A DNA stretch of 64,000 bases from Ostreibacterium oceani. GTDB taxonomy: Bacteria; Pseudomonadota; Gammaproteobacteria; Cardiobacteriales; Ostreibacteriaceae. Positions 53,538 to 63,641 of this stretch are shown here, in pieces. A program made the translations under genes and the position numbers. The notes under the pieces are model-generated. The model was given only the letters and a program-made list of their open reading frames with translations, was not told the DNA's origin and ran no database searches. How positions within the stretch are numbered: position 1 is the first letter of the stretch; the number at the start of each line of letters is the position of its first letter. The DNA lies in the NCBI RefSeq assembly GCF_009362845.1, contig NZ_WHNW01000001.1, positions 81,888-145,887 of the forward strand, in the 5' to 3' direction.

Positions 53538-53579
53538 ATGAAAATAATATCTAATCAAATAGTTAAGCTCATAAAATAG
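53538..53579 (+). pseudogene. 13-codon ORF with a strong ribosome site, likely a gene remnant
   Basis: ATG 53538 is preceded at good spacing by AAGGAG, but the frame ends after 13 codons (MKIISNQIVKLIK). The preserved translation signal with no room for a protein suggests that a second gene of the accessory patch was truncated at the junction with the aroC region. A tiny functional peptide cannot be excluded. Confidence 0.4.
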
Positions 53580-53620
53580 CTGCAACTGAGCGTGTTCAAC
53601 TAATTTGTGCGGTAATCCTC

Positions 53621-54691
53621 CTAAACACACCAGCCACGGTTTTGTGCATCTTGGCGCAGTAAGTGGTCGACTAGTGTGAGCGCGAGCATGGCTTCGACAA
53701 TCGGTACGGCGCGGATACCGACACAAGGGTCGTGTCGCCCTTTGGTGATTAAATCGACTGCTTTGCCTGTGTTATCAATCGTTTTCCCCGGGATTAAAAT
53801 CGAAGACGTAGGTTTAAATGCAACCGCTGCGCGAATCGTTTGTCCGCTAGAAATTCCCCCCAAAATCCCACCTGCATGATTGCTTTCAAAGCCATCGGGC
53901 GTGATTTCATCTCGGTGTTCGCTGCCGAGTTGGCTGACGGCGTCAAAGCCATCACCGATAGCAACAGCTTTGGCGGCATTGATTGACATGAGGGCTTTGG
54001 CGATATCGGCATCCAGCCGATCAAATACGGGTTCACCGAGGCCTGCGGGTACGTTGGTGGCTTCTACCGAGACTTCGGCGCCCACTGAGTCCCCTGATTT
54101 GCGGATTGCCATGAGGTAATCTTCTAAGGTCGCAATGCTATCAGCATCGGCTGCGAAAAACGGGTTGCTATGGATGAGGGATTTGTCGGTGGCGGGAATA
54201 CGGACAGTGCCAATTTGCGATACCCATGCCGTGATACGAATATCAAACCGTGTGCGCAGGATTTTTTTGGCGATGCCAGCGGCTGCAACGCGCATGGCAG
54301 TCTCGCGTGCAGACGAGCGTCCGCCCCCGCGATAATCACGGAATCCGTATTTTTTGTCATACGTTAAATCGGCGTGCCCTGGGCGGTATTGGTTTTTTAT
54401 TTCGCCATAGTCTTTGCTACGCTGGTCTTGGTTGTGAATAATTAAACCAATTGGCGTGCCTGTGGTTTTGCCTTCAAATACGCCTGATAGAATCTCGACT
54501 TGGTCGGGTTCTCGTCGTTGGGTAACGTATTTGCTGGTGCCTGGTTTGCGGCGATCTAAATCAACTTGTAAGTCGCTTTCATCAAGCAAAATACCCGCGG
54601 GGCAACCATCGATAATGCCACCAAGTGCTTTGCCGTGGCTTTCGCCAAAGGTGGTGACGCGAAATAATTCTCCAAAACTGTTTCCTGGCAT
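53621..54691 (-). CDS. aroC: Chorismate synthase
   Basis: This is the last shikimate-pathway enzyme, converting EPSP to chorismate with reduced FMN. The 356-residue protein starts [20 protein letters not shown] and has [20 protein letters not shown] (about 129-148) and the C-terminal block [20 protein letters not shown]. These correspond to the three standard family signatures. The length is normal (about 350-365). It is followed upstream on the same strand by a TrmH-type gene whose stop lies 14 bases before the aroC start, so the two probably share an mRNA. Confidence 0.96.
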   Translation of the reverse strand: MPGNSFGELFRVTTFGESHGKALGGIIDGCPAGILLDESDLQVDLDRRKPGTSKYVTQRREPDQVEILSGVFEGKTTGTPIGLIIHNQDQRSKDYGEIKNQYRPGHADLTYDKKYGFRDYRGGGRSSARETAMRVAAAGIAKKILRTRFDIRITAWVSQIGTVRIPATDKSLIHSNPFFAADADSIATLEDYLMAIRKSGDSVGAEVSVEATNVPAGLGEPVFDRLDADIAKALMSINAAKAVAIGDGFDAVSQLGSEHRDEITPDGFESNHAGGILGGISSGQTIRAAVAFKPTSSILIPGKTIDNTGKAVDLITKGRHDPCVGIRAVPIVEAMLALTLVDHLLRQDAQNRGWCV

Positions 54692-54705
54692 AGGTTCCTC
54701 GAGGG

Positions 54706-55314
54706 TTAATTTAATGGGGCTGCGTGTTGATTGGTGTACTCATATAAACACAAAGACGCGGCAACCGCCACATTTAGGCTCTCAGTTTGTCCGAATTGCT
54801 GAATGCTAAGTGGCGTGATTTTTGGGTATTGCGTTGGGTTAAAAGATAACCCGTTTTGTTCGTGTCCCATCACAAACGCGGTTTTTTTAGGCAGTTGTTT
54901 GGTGTGCAAATAGTTGGTCTGTAAATAGCTAGTTTGTAAATGGGGTAAAGGTGTTTCAGGAGATATTTCAGGGGGTGTTTCAGGGGGGTGTAGTGCATAA
55001 ATTTCGTAGCCATCAGTCGCTAGTTGTTGGTAGCTTTGGTCAAAGGTATGGAAAAAACTGGCAGGCACGTGTTTAAACGCGCCTTTGGCTGGTGCGACAT
55101 CGAAATAGGGCGTGTTAATCACATGAATACTGTGCGCGGAAAACGCCTCAGCACTGCGAAAAATTTTGCCGATATTGTGGCTGGCGTTCAATCCGTCTAG
55201 TACCAAAATAACGGCGTGCTTGCCTGGGCTGGCAAAGCGGTTAGCATTGCGTTGCTTGCGAAACGTCCACTGTGACTGTGCATGGCATCGTCGCTCAATT
55301 TTATGCTTGGCCAT
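54706..55314 (-). CDS. TrmH/SpoU-family RNA 2'-O-methyltransferase
   Basis: This 202-residue SPOUT-fold methyltransferase has the family's three motifs: [20 protein letters not shown] (about 40-59, the NxGxxxR motif), [11 protein letters not shown] (about 143-153) and [15 protein letters not shown] (about 178-192, the knot motif). No extra N-terminal substrate-recognition domain is present. A Pro/Thr repeat ([12 protein letters not shown], then [10 protein letters not shown]) in the middle reflects duplicated codons. The target could be tRNA or rRNA. It is upstream of aroC on the same strand. Confidence 0.85.
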   Translation of the reverse strand: MAKHKIERRCHAQSQWTFRKQRNANRFASPGKHAVILVLDGLNASHNIGKIFRSAEAFSAHSIHVINTPYFDVAPAKGAFKHVPASFFHTFDQSYQQLATDGYEIYALHPPETPPEISPETPLPHLQTSYLQTNYLHTKQLPKKTAFVMGHEQNGLSFNPTQYPKITPLSIQQFGQTESLNVAVAASLCLYEYTNQHAAPLN

Positions 55315-55405
55315 TGGCTGTTGGTTGACTGTTGTTGACTGACTGTTAATGGTGATTATCGGTTTAGCGTATTCATATTACGGATTTCATATTACTGATT
55401 GGTGG

Positions 55406-55951
55406 TTATTTTGCCAATATTTTTTCAATGCGAGCAAAAATATCCGTAATAGAGCCTGTGCCGAGTACCGTAGATAGTTTATTCTGATCGCGATAATACG
55501 CAATCAGTGGGGCGGTTTGCTCCTCATAGACTGACAGCCGATTGCGAATGGTTTCTTCGTTGTCATCGGCACGACCCCGTGCGAGCATTCGTTCGACAAT
55601 TTCTTCGTTATCGACATCGAGCTGGATGACGCAGTGAATCGATTGATCGGCGTCTTTTAGGAGTTTGTCTAGGGCTTTTGCTTGTGGTAGTGTGCGGGGG
55701 AATCCGTCAAATAAGATGCCCGATTGGTTAGCCGTGATTTTGTTTTCTACCATCCCCAAAATAATGTCATCAGAGACCAAATCACCAGCATCCATCACGG
55801 ACTTGGCGGCTAACCCGAGCTCGCTGCCTGCTGAGATTTCTGCACGAAGCATATCACCAGTCGATAAGTGTTCTAGGGTGAATTGTTTTACAATTTCAGC
55901 TGACTGTGTGCCTTTGCCAGAGCCGGGTGCGCCCAATATAATTACATGCAT
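55406..55951 (-). CDS. adk: Adenylate kinase, short type
   Basis: Adenylate kinase interconverts ATP, ADP and AMP. The 181-residue protein has the P-loop GAPGSGKGTQ (about 7-16), the AMP-binding STGDMLRAEI and FDGFPRTLPQAKALD segments, and RMLARGRADDNEETIRNRL. The sequence passes directly from VERMLARGRADD to NEETIRNRL without the roughly 30-residue LID insertion of E. coli Adk (214 residues), so it is the short form found in some bacteria and eukaryotes. Confidence 0.95.
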   Translation of the reverse strand: MHVIILGAPGSGKGTQSAEIVKQFTLEHLSTGDMLRAEISAGSELGLAAKSVMDAGDLVSDDIILGMVENKITANQSGILFDGFPRTLPQAKALDKLLKDADQSIHCVIQLDVDNEEIVERMLARGRADDNEETIRNRLSVYEEQTAPLIAYYRDQNKLSTVLGTGSITDIFARIEKILAK

Positions 55952-56058
55952 AAATAAAATCCCCTATGATTGTCTGCGTGGTGGTATGAAGATAGTGATT
56001 ATTTTTAATAAATCGTTATAATTGGTTATTTAGTCACTACATTATACGCAAAAAACGC

Positions 56059-56811
56059 ATGTTTAAAAAGGGAAGAATATCGTCATTGGTTGTCGCATTA
56101 TTGGCAGTTGTTATCATTATCTTGAATGCTTATTTAGATAACGCAGAAAAAACGCCAACGCGCAACGACTCACAGCAGCCATCTCAGCAGCCATCTCAGC
56201 AACAAGCATCTGATAAGTCAGACGATACTAGCAAGCCTTATCGGCAAGCACTGTATTTTCTGTGGAGTGAGGTCTATGCGTTGGGCGGTAATACCCTGTA
56301 TTGTGATGCGCCATTTACAACGGATAATCGAGAAAAACGCGCAAAGCATATCAACGCCGAGCATGTTTTTCCCGCTAGCTGGATTGCCAAAGACTTGCAA
56401 TGCGGTACGCGTAAGCAGTGCCAGCAAACGAGCGCCTTGTTTCGGACATTAGAATCCGATTTGCATAATATTTATCCTGCCTTAGTCGATGCCAATAAAT
56501 CGCGCAGTAATTATCGGTTTGGCAACGTGAATCGAAAATCAAGCCCAGTTAAAGGTTGTACATTCTATGTGGATGAATCGGCGCGAATAGCAGAGCCACG
56601 TGAAGCGGTACGCGGTGACATTGCCCGTGCGATGCTTTATATGGCGCATGAGCATGGACTAACGCTGTATTCCAAAAATCGGGCGCTGATGCTGGACTGG
56701 CATCGCCAAGACCCGCCTGATCAGGCAGAAATCAATCGGGCAAAACAGATTGAAAAAATCCAAGGGCGAGATAACCCGTTTATTACGCAATATCCGTTTG
56801 TGAGTAAATAA
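56059..56811 (+). CDS. Endonuclease I family (EndA/NucM-like) nuclease
   Basis: This is a periplasmic or secreted DNase of the His-Me finger class, 250 residues. An N-terminal hydrophobic segment (about 8-25) acts as signal or anchor, followed by a Gln/Pro/Ser repeat linker (QQPSQQPSQQ). The nuclease domain shows HINAEHVFPASW with the catalytic His, ESDLHNIYPALVDANKSRSN and RGDIARAMLYM, all typical of EndA. Eight or so cysteines may form disulfides. Such enzymes act on extracellular DNA for nutrition or defence. It is divergent from adk. Confidence 0.9.
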   Translation: MFKKGRISSLVVALLAVVIIILNAYLDNAEKTPTRNDSQQPSQQPSQQQASDKSDDTSKPYRQALYFLWSEVYALGGNTLYCDAPFTTDNREKRAKHINAEHVFPASWIAKDLQCGTRKQCQQTSALFRTLESDLHNIYPALVDANKSRSNYRFGNVNRKSSPVKGCTFYVDESARIAEPREAVRGDIARAMLYMAHEHGLTLYSKNRALMLDWHRQDPPDQAEINRAKQIEKIQGRDNPFITQYPFVSK

Positions 56812-56862
56812 AGCCCAGTGTAAAAACCCAGTGTAGTAAACGAACACCCACCAGTTAAGCCC

Positions 56863-58095
56863 TTATTTTCTAAAGCGGATAAAGATACCTGAGCGCACTT
56901 TGGGGGCAAACCACGTCGATTTAGGCGGCATGATTTGACCGCAATCAGCAACTGCCATCATTTCTTGGATAGCCGTTGGAAAAGTCGCAAAGACGACCTC
57001 AAACCCAGCGGCAATCGCTTGTTCCATGCCAGCGATGTGACTGTCACCTGAGATATACTCTAGGCGGTCGTCTCGCTGCGGATCGGAAATACCTAGCATC
57101 GGCGCGAGGATGCGCTGTTGTAAAATAGAGACGGCCAAGCTACCGACAGGATCCGTTGGGACAATGTGTGGCTTGCAAATGAGTTTGTACCAGTTATGGC
57201 CTAATAGCATGCCGAATTCTTGTCGATTCATGGGTTGGGCGTGGTATTTATTATCATGCTTTTCGACCAAAAAATCGCTTTCCAGCATACGTAGCAGTGT
57301 GGCGGGTTTAATGGGTAAATGTTTGACGCAGCGATTGTAGGCATGGATACGCATTTCATTATCAGGGAATAAAACGCCCAGCATATAATTGTAAGGCTCG
57401 TTGCCCGTGTGCTCGGGATTTTGTTGGCGGCACTTTTTGGCAAAACGGTGCCCAGAAGCAATGCGGTGGTGCCCGTCAGCGAGGTAGCTGACACCGACTT
57501 GTTGAAAATGATAACGCAGTTCGGATTGTATATTGGCATCGGTGATGACCCAGGCGCGTTGTGTGATATCGGTGGTTAATTCGATATCTGGTGGTTGTTG
57601 TGTGATGCGTTGGGTGATTTCAGTGATGCCCGTGTGTTGCGGGTAGGTAATGCAGACAGGGCTAGGCACGACACCGACTTTTTTAATGTATTTGGCCAGT
57701 CCTTTTTCTTTTTCTTTGCGCGTGTACTCATGGATGCGAATCGCGTCTTCTTCGTAATCGCTATAGGGGATATCGGCAATCACCCCTGTTTGTATGTGCC
57801 CGTCTGTTGTTTCCAATTGATAGACTAACAGCGCGTTATCGACTGGGCGATAGAGCCCTTTGGCGAGTAGTTGCTGCAGATACTGTTTATTTTGCTTGAG
57901 CAGCATGTTAAGCGTAATGCCTTCGTGCGGTTCAAATTCATCAATATAACGAAAGGTATTGATGAAATTATCCGGGTTTTTTTCGGCAAACACCCTACGT
58001 TCGGCGGGTGTGAAGGTGTCATAAGCTGGACAAATGACAGTTTTAGCGCTGGCTTTTTGCGGTAAGTAGCCAGTTAGTGGATGAATGTTTAGCAT
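56863..58095 (-). CDS. DUF1015 family protein
   Basis: This is a 410-residue member of DUF1015, a conserved family of unknown biochemical role. Recognisable blocks are VICPAYDTFTPAERRVFAEK near the N terminus, ADGHHRIASGHRFAKKC (about 206-222) with the family's DGHHR motif, and RDDRLEYISGDSH near the C terminus. DUF1015 genes commonly sit beside serA-type dehydrogenase and serC genes, and here a phosphoglycerate-dehydrogenase-like gene lies 8 bases away on the same strand, supporting a link to serine metabolism (inference from context). Confidence 0.85.
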   Translation of the reverse strand: MLNIHPLTGYLPQKASAKTVICPAYDTFTPAERRVFAEKNPDNFINTFRYIDEFEPHEGITLNMLLKQNKQYLQQLLAKGLYRPVDNALLVYQLETTDGHIQTGVIADIPYSDYEEDAIRIHEYTRKEKEKGLAKYIKKVGVVPSPVCITYPQHTGITEITQRITQQPPDIELTTDITQRAWVITDANIQSELRYHFQQVGVSYLADGHHRIASGHRFAKKCRQQNPEHTGNEPYNYMLGVLFPDNEMRIHAYNRCVKHLPIKPATLLRMLESDFLVEKHDNKYHAQPMNRQEFGMLLGHNWYKLICKPHIVPTDPVGSLAVSILQQRILAPMLGISDPQRDDRLEYISGDSHIAGMEQAIAAGFEVVFATFPTAIQEMMAVADCGQIMPPKSTWFAPKVRSGIFIRFRK

Positions 58096-58102
58096 TGCCT
58101 GA

Positions 58103-59074
58103 TTAGTTTACGCGGTTTAAGAATTGTTGGTGATTGGCAAAAGATGCAATAATTTCAACCACATTATCCGCAACAGCGGTTTGTGCTTGTTCGGTCGATG
58201 CGCCAATGTGATGCGTGCCAATTACTTGTGGATGGCTAGCCAATGGCGAGTTAAATTCGCCTGTTGCGGCGCTAGGCTCGTTGCAAAAAACATCAAGCGC
58301 TGCCTTTATTGGTTTTTCATCGAGCGCGGCGAGTAAAGCCGCTTCATCGACGACTTCACCGCGTGATGTGTTGATGAGTAGGCTATTGGGTTTCATTTGG
58401 GATAAGAATTCGGCATCGATTAATTGTTTGGTGTGTTCGTTAAACGGCACATGCAGGCTAATGACGTCGCAATGGCGCGCTAACGACGCTAAATCAGGGT
58501 GTTGTGTTAGGCCAGGGAATTGGTCGGTTAGACGTTGTTGTGCTAGACTGCTGCTGCCTTGGGCGGTGCGAATGACGGTGTGAATCGACATGCCAAAGGC
58601 CAATGCGCGTTCGGCAAAGGCTTGTCCGATTGCGCCAAAGCCAATGATACCGACCGATTTGCCGTAGATGCCATCGGCGACTGAGTAGCGTTTTTTGTTC
58701 CATTGCCCTGATTTTAAGTCTTGTGTGGCGTCTGCGATATGGCGATCAGCGGCCAGCATAAGCCCCATCGCCAGTTCCGCAACGGCAATGGCGTTTTTCC
58801 CTGGGGTGTTACAAACGGCAATGCCTTTTTCAGCAGCATGAGCTTTGTCAATGGTATTGGTGCCTGCGCCAGCGCGGATGATGAGTTTGAGCTGTGTTGC
58901 GGCATCAATGGCTTCGGCGCTAACTTTTGTGCTGCGCACCACGAGAATATCTGCATCGCCTATCGCTGTGACTAGGCTGTGTTCATCAAGCGCAGGGCTG
59001 TTGGTGAGCGTATGTTCGGCTGCTAATGCGGCTTGTTGGGCTGCAGGAAATTTGTCGGCAAATAATATTTTCAT
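58103..59074 (-). CDS. D-2-hydroxyacid dehydrogenase, SerA-like
   Basis: This 323-residue NAD-dependent hydroxyacid dehydrogenase probably oxidises 3-phosphoglycerate at the start of serine synthesis. It has the N-terminal LVVRSTKVSAEAIDAA segment, the Rossmann motif GIIGFGAIGQAF (about 145-156), SLHVPFNEHTKQLID, an arginine-containing INTSRGEVVDEAAL and the catalytic-His region GTHHIGAST. It lacks the C-terminal ACT regulatory domain of E. coli SerA (410 residues), so feedback control by serine is not expected. It pairs with the DUF1015 gene 8 bases downstream. Confidence 0.88.
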   Translation of the reverse strand: MKILFADKFPAAQQAALAAEHTLTNSPALDEHSLVTAIGDADILVVRSTKVSAEAIDAATQLKLIIRAGAGTNTIDKAHAAEKGIAVCNTPGKNAIAVAELAMGLMLAADRHIADATQDLKSGQWNKKRYSVADGIYGKSVGIIGFGAIGQAFAERALAFGMSIHTVIRTAQGSSSLAQQRLTDQFPGLTQHPDLASLARHCDVISLHVPFNEHTKQLIDAEFLSQMKPNSLLINTSRGEVVDEAALLAALDEKPIKAALDVFCNEPSAATGEFNSPLASHPQVIGTHHIGASTEQAQTAVADNVVEIIASFANHQQFLNRVN

Positions 59075-59319
59075 GGTAGGCTGTTATTGGTTATCAATTA
59101 GTACGGCCTATCATAACCATTATTCGAATGGCGAATATGTTTAAATACGACATCCCTTTGGATGAATGGAGGCCTTGAATAAATAAAGGCCTTGGATGGA
59201 TTAAGGCGATACCGTCGGTTTGCTGCCTGTGGCTGTTCGACGAGTTACGCCATACTGGCAAGTAACCAGATAATTAATCTAATCAAAACAAAACAAATAG
59301 AGACAAGTAGAGACGAGTT

Positions 59320-61140
59320 ATGCAAAGCAACACCCGACAAAAAACCACAAAAAAAGCAGAGAATTATCAAGTCGATTGGCGCATTAGTCAGCGCTTAATA
59401 CCGTATCTATGGGCGTACAAGCGGGTCGTGTTTGCCGTGTTGTTGTTTTTGATTTTGGCGCGCGTCTCCAATATCGTCGTGCCGATTATTTTAAAATATA
59501 CCGTTGATGCGCTAAGCGATCCGCAGTTGCAGTTACTTTCTGCGGTGGTTGGGCTGGTGATTGCTTATGGCGTGTTGCGTTTGAGCTCGGTACTCTTTAA
59601 CGAAATCCGCAATTGGCTGTTTGCCAAAATCCGTATCGAGATGCTGCATAAAATTTCGATGCAAACTTTGGCACATTTGCATAATTTGTCTTTGCGCTTT
59701 CATTTGGATAGAAAAACGGGGGCATTGTCGAGAGAGATGGAGCGTGGTTTACAGGCCATTGCCGTGTTTTTGCGTAATATTTTATTTAATATTATCCCTG
59801 TGTTGTTTGAGTTGATTGCGGTGCTCATCCTGATTGGCTTTCAATTTAATTTTATTTTTGTGCTCGTTATTTTAGTGACGATTGTGCTGTATGTCGTGTT
59901 TACCTTTTTAATGACGCGATGGCGGACGCAGTTTCGTGTACAAATGAATGACTACGATGCCAATGCCAACACGCGCGCGATTGATTCGTTACTGAATTAT
60001 GAGACGGTTAAATTATTTGGCAATGAACAAGTTGAGCTGACGCGATACGATGCGGCATTATCGCGGTGGTCTGCGTTTGCCCACAAAAGCACATGGACGT
60101 TATCGTTGTTAAATTTAGGGCAAGGCCTGATTATCGCTAGTGGTCTGATGGTCTTGTTGTTAATGGCTGTTATGTCAGTCTTTGACGGTGAGTCATCTGT
60201 CGGCGATTTTGTCATGCTAAACGCCTATATGTTGCAGCTTTACGTGCCCTTGAGTTTTTTGGGCTCGATGTATCGCGAAATTAATCATGCCCTGATTGAT
60301 ATGGATAAATTATTTACGCTGCTAGATGAAAAAGCCGATATCACCGAAGTTGCCACTGCCCAACCGCTAGATTTTCGCGGTGGTTGTATTGAGTTTAATC
60401 ACATTACCTTTTCGTATGATGGCTCGCATCGAATTTTAGACGATATTTCGTTTACAGTCCCTGCGGGGGAAATGGTCGCCGTTGTTGGGCCATCGGGGGC
60501 AGGGAAGTCTACGTTATCACGGCTATTGCTGCGGTTTTATGATCCTGACAGTGGTGCTATCTTAATCGATAACCAAGATATTCGGCAGGTCACTTTGGCC
60601 AGTTTGCGGACGTATATGGCCGCTGTGCCACAAGATTGCAATCTATTCAATGACACCATTGGTTATAACATTGCCTACAGTATCGCTAGTAGCCAGTCAG
60701 ATGTATCACAAGCAGAGATTGAGCGCGCGGCTAAAATGGCACAAATCCATGATTTTATCGTGAGCCAGCCCAAAGGTTATGAGACGTTGGTCGGTGAGAG
60801 AGGGTTAAAGCTATCAGGTGGTGAAAAACAGCGTGTCGCCATTGCCCGCGCGGCCTTAAAGCAAGCGAAGATTCTTATTTTTGATGAAGCCACGTCTTCA
60901 TTGGATAGCCGTTCTGAAAAAGCCATCCAAGTCGCTATGAATAACGTTGCAAAAGGACAGACGACTTTGGTTATCGCACATCGATTGTCAACGATTACAC
61001 AGGCCGATAATATTGTGGTATTAGACCAAGGTCGTGTCGTGGAGACGGGCACGCATGATGCCTTGTTGCTGCAGCAAGGCCTATATGCACAGATGTGGGC
61101 ACTGCAGCAGGAAAACAAGGCCGACTGCGCCGATGAATAA
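59320..61140 (+). CDS. ABC transporter ATP-binding/permease (Atm1/ABCB7-like)
   Basis: This 606-residue half-transporter combines an ABC exporter membrane domain (six helices, about 25-320) and a nucleotide-binding domain (about 350-590). Walker A is GPSGAGKSTLSRLL (about 391-404), the signature LSGGEKQRVAIARA and Walker B ILIFDEAT. NYETVKLFGNEQVELTRYDAA (about 226-246) is a marker of the Atm1/HMT1 subgroup, which exports glutathione-bound metals or sulfur compounds. It forms a homodimer. It is convergent with glmS. Confidence 0.9.
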   Translation: MQSNTRQKTTKKAENYQVDWRISQRLIPYLWAYKRVVFAVLLFLILARVSNIVVPIILKYTVDALSDPQLQLLSAVVGLVIAYGVLRLSSVLFNEIRNWLFAKIRIEMLHKISMQTLAHLHNLSLRFHLDRKTGALSREMERGLQAIAVFLRNILFNIIPVLFELIAVLILIGFQFNFIFVLVILVTIVLYVVFTFLMTRWRTQFRVQMNDYDANANTRAIDSLLNYETVKLFGNEQVELTRYDAALSRWSAFAHKSTWTLSLLNLGQGLIIASGLMVLLLMAVMSVFDGESSVGDFVMLNAYMLQLYVPLSFLGSMYREINHALIDMDKLFTLLDEKADITEVATAQPLDFRGGCIEFNHITFSYDGSHRILDDISFTVPAGEMVAVVGPSGAGKSTLSRLLLRFYDPDSGAILIDNQDIRQVTLASLRTYMAAVPQDCNLFNDTIGYNIAYSIASSQSDVSQAEIERAAKMAQIHDFIVSQPKGYETLVGERGLKLSGGEKQRVAIARAALKQAKILIFDEATSSLDSRSEKAIQVAMNNVAKGQTTLVIAHRLSTITQADNIVVLDQGRVVETGTHDALLLQQGLYAQMWALQQENKADCADE

Positions 61141-61223
61141 ACGACTAGCAGTCGGCTAGTCGTCGGCTAGTGGTCAATTGGTTACCGATTAGTATTGTTT
61201 TATCGAGCTATTTAACTATTCAG

Positions 61224-63053
61224 CTATTCAACGGTGACCGATTTGGCCAAATTGCGCGGCTGGTCAACATCTTTACCCAGCGCGAGCGCCGTGTAATAAG
61301 CCAGCAGCTGCATTGGTACTACCGATAAAATCGGCGCGATGACAGGATGAACACTGGGTATGATGATGTGGTGAGCCGTTTTGTTGGACTGACAGACGCT
61401 TTCTTCGGCAACCAAGACGACTTGCGCTTTGCGTGCCATGACTTCTTGCATATTAGACAGTGATTTTTCCAATAAATTATCACTGGGGCATAAGCAGACA
61501 ACGGGCACATGCCCATCGATTAACGCAATCGCGCCGTGTTTCATTTCGCCTGCAGCGTAGCCCTCAGCGTGAATGTAGCTGATTTCTTTTAACTTAAGCG
61601 CTGCCTCTAGCGCAATCGGGTAATGTCGCCCACGCCCGAGGAAAAGCACATCGTTGGCTGGTGCCATCGCATAAGCAATTTGTTGGATGGGTTCGATGTG
61701 ATGAATACTGTTTTCGATTTGATTGGGTAGTGCCAGCAGTGCTGTGACGATGTCGTGTTCGGTCGCCGCGTCCATTGTGCCACGCTGACGCCCAACATAA
61801 ATCGCCAAGCAAAGCGCGACAACACATTGTGCGATAAAGGCTTTGGTCGAGGCAACGCCAATCTCAGCGCCCGCGCAGGTCGGTAATCTGTCGGTGCTTT
61901 CGCGCGCCATGCTAGAGCTTTCGACGTTTACGACAGAGACGATATGTTGGTTTTCGGACTTAGCACGTCGCAACGCAGCGAGTGTGTCTGCGGTTTCGCC
62001 CGATTGTGAAAAGGCAACAAATACGCCCTGTTTGGGTTGGATTAAATCACGGTATCGGTATTCAGAAGCAATGTCGACATCAACGGGGAGGTTAGCGAGG
62101 CTTTCCATCCAGTATTTTCCCAGTAATCCTGCGTGGTACGCCGTGCCGCAAGCCACAAATGCCATTCGCTCGATAGTGTTTGGGTCAAAGCTCAGTGGTA
62201 ACGGCTTAACGCAGTATTGTGATTTGTCGATATAGCGTTCAATAAGGGTGCGTATTACGGTGGGTTGCTCGTGGATTTCTTTGAGCATAAAATGCGGGAA
62301 GCCGCCTTTGTCGGTGTCGTCCGCACTAAGCCCCGTTTCGACAACCGCACGGCTAACAGGTGAGTCAGACTGGTCATAAATGGCAATATCTTGTTGAGTG
62401 ATGATGGCATAGTCACCTTCTTCTAAGTATTGTACTTTATCGGTGACTAGTGCCAATGCCAGTGCGTCAGAGCCCACATACATCTCATTATCGCCGCGCC
62501 CAACGACCAGTGGGCTACCCGCACGTGCCGCAAAAATGGTATCAGGTGCGTCATCAATCATAACCGCAATGGCGTAAGCCCCATCTAGGCGTTTGATGCT
62601 TTCTTGAAAGGCATGAAAGGCATCTAGCCCTTGGTCGAGCTTGTGCTGAATAAGTTTGGCGATGATCTCGGTGTCCGTTTGTGACTGAAACGCATAGCCT
62701 TTGTTGAGTAACTCTTGTTTGAGCGGTTGCCAGTTTTCAATAATGCCGTTATGCACGACTGAGACTTGCTGTGCGTTATGCGGGTGGGCGTTTTCTTCGG
62801 TGGGTTCGCCGTGGGTTGCCCAACGGATATGCCCGATGCCGATTTGACCTTTGACAGGGGCGTCGGCAATGACATTTTGCAGGGCGGCGATTTTGCCCTT
62901 AGCACGGCGGCGGCTAAATTCAAACGAGCCTTCTCTCTCACGCCGAACGGCAATGCCAGCACTGTCATAGCCACGGTATTCCATGCGCTTTAATCCGTCG
63001 AGTAAAAAAGGCACGACATCACGTGCACCGACCATGCCAATAATTCCACACAT
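61224..63053 (-). CDS. glmS: Glutamine--fructose-6-phosphate aminotransferase
   Basis: GlmS makes glucosamine-6-phosphate for peptidoglycan and LPS. The 609-residue protein starts MCGIIGMVGARDVVPFLLDG, with Cys2 as the glutamine-hydrolysing nucleophile, and contains GHIRWATHGEPTEENAHPH (about 74-92) and two SIS isomerase domains (about 290-430 and 460-600), including the SQSGETADTLAALR motif. It ends VTVE as expected. The length equals the E. coli enzyme. No glmU is adjacent. The 588-base upstream region shows no obvious regulator. Confidence 0.97.
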   Translation of the reverse strand: MCGIIGMVGARDVVPFLLDGLKRMEYRGYDSAGIAVRREREGSFEFSRRRAKGKIAALQNVIADAPVKGQIGIGHIRWATHGEPTEENAHPHNAQQVSVVHNGIIENWQPLKQELLNKGYAFQSQTDTEIIAKLIQHKLDQGLDAFHAFQESIKRLDGAYAIAVMIDDAPDTIFAARAGSPLVVGRGDNEMYVGSDALALALVTDKVQYLEEGDYAIITQQDIAIYDQSDSPVSRAVVETGLSADDTDKGGFPHFMLKEIHEQPTVIRTLIERYIDKSQYCVKPLPLSFDPNTIERMAFVACGTAYHAGLLGKYWMESLANLPVDVDIASEYRYRDLIQPKQGVFVAFSQSGETADTLAALRRAKSENQHIVSVVNVESSSMARESTDRLPTCAGAEIGVASTKAFIAQCVVALCLAIYVGRQRGTMDAATEHDIVTALLALPNQIENSIHHIEPIQQIAYAMAPANDVLFLGRGRHYPIALEAALKLKEISYIHAEGYAAGEMKHGAIALIDGHVPVVCLCPSDNLLEKSLSNMQEVMARKAQVVLVAEESVCQSNKTAHHIIIPSVHPVIAPILSVVPMQLLAYYTALALGKDVDQPRNLAKSVTVE

Positions 63054-63641
63054 CGTATTATCCTATGTATAATTTAATGAATATTACTAATTTTAGGTAA
63101 TTTTCAGGTAATTTGAAAATCGCTAAATTATAGCATAAATTACCTCGTTACCTAGCTTGTCGCTTGTAAGGATTAACCGCTTATGCAATCAAGCGGTCTC
63201 CCTGTGTATTGATGGCATGTTTTTATGAGATTTTTTGGATGGCTTTTAGGGCGTGATAAAGGTATAGCCATTTTGACAAGCAACACGAACGCCATGTGAC
63301 TAATGTGACTAATGAAAATGGTAAATTTGACTTAAGGCAATCCAAGAAATCCCAAGCAACGCCAAGCAACCCCAAGCAACGACTAAATAAATCCTAGGCG
63401 TTAGCCGTTAGGTTTTTTTGTGGCTAACTGTTGACTAAATGATGGCTTGATTGACTGTGCTTGAGAGTTAGCGTATTATCCTTCACCCCGCTGTTTTTCT
63501 CTAGTGGTGTTTCCTGGTTCTTTGAACGATACCTTCGTTGATACCTTGGGTGACACCCAGGGTAAGAAATAGACATAAGAATAAAGCTTGATATTTGTCA
63601 TTTTTTGTGTTATTATTTAGGGATGTAGGGCGCGCGTTCGC
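63054..63641. other. Gene-free stretch between glmS and the insertion sequence
   Basis: No gene is seen in 588 bases. It contains the glmS promoter region, CAAGCAACSC-type short duplications (about 63354-63381) and a hairpin CCTTGGG-TGACA-CCCAGGG near 63545-63563 without a T tract. No typical sRNA signature stands out. Confidence 0.6.

Noticed and set aside
61142..61162. Hairpin CGACTAGC-AGTCG-GCTAGTCG between the convergent ABC transporter and glmS genes as a terminator.
   Set aside because: No T tract follows on either strand, and the region is another short duplicated motif.
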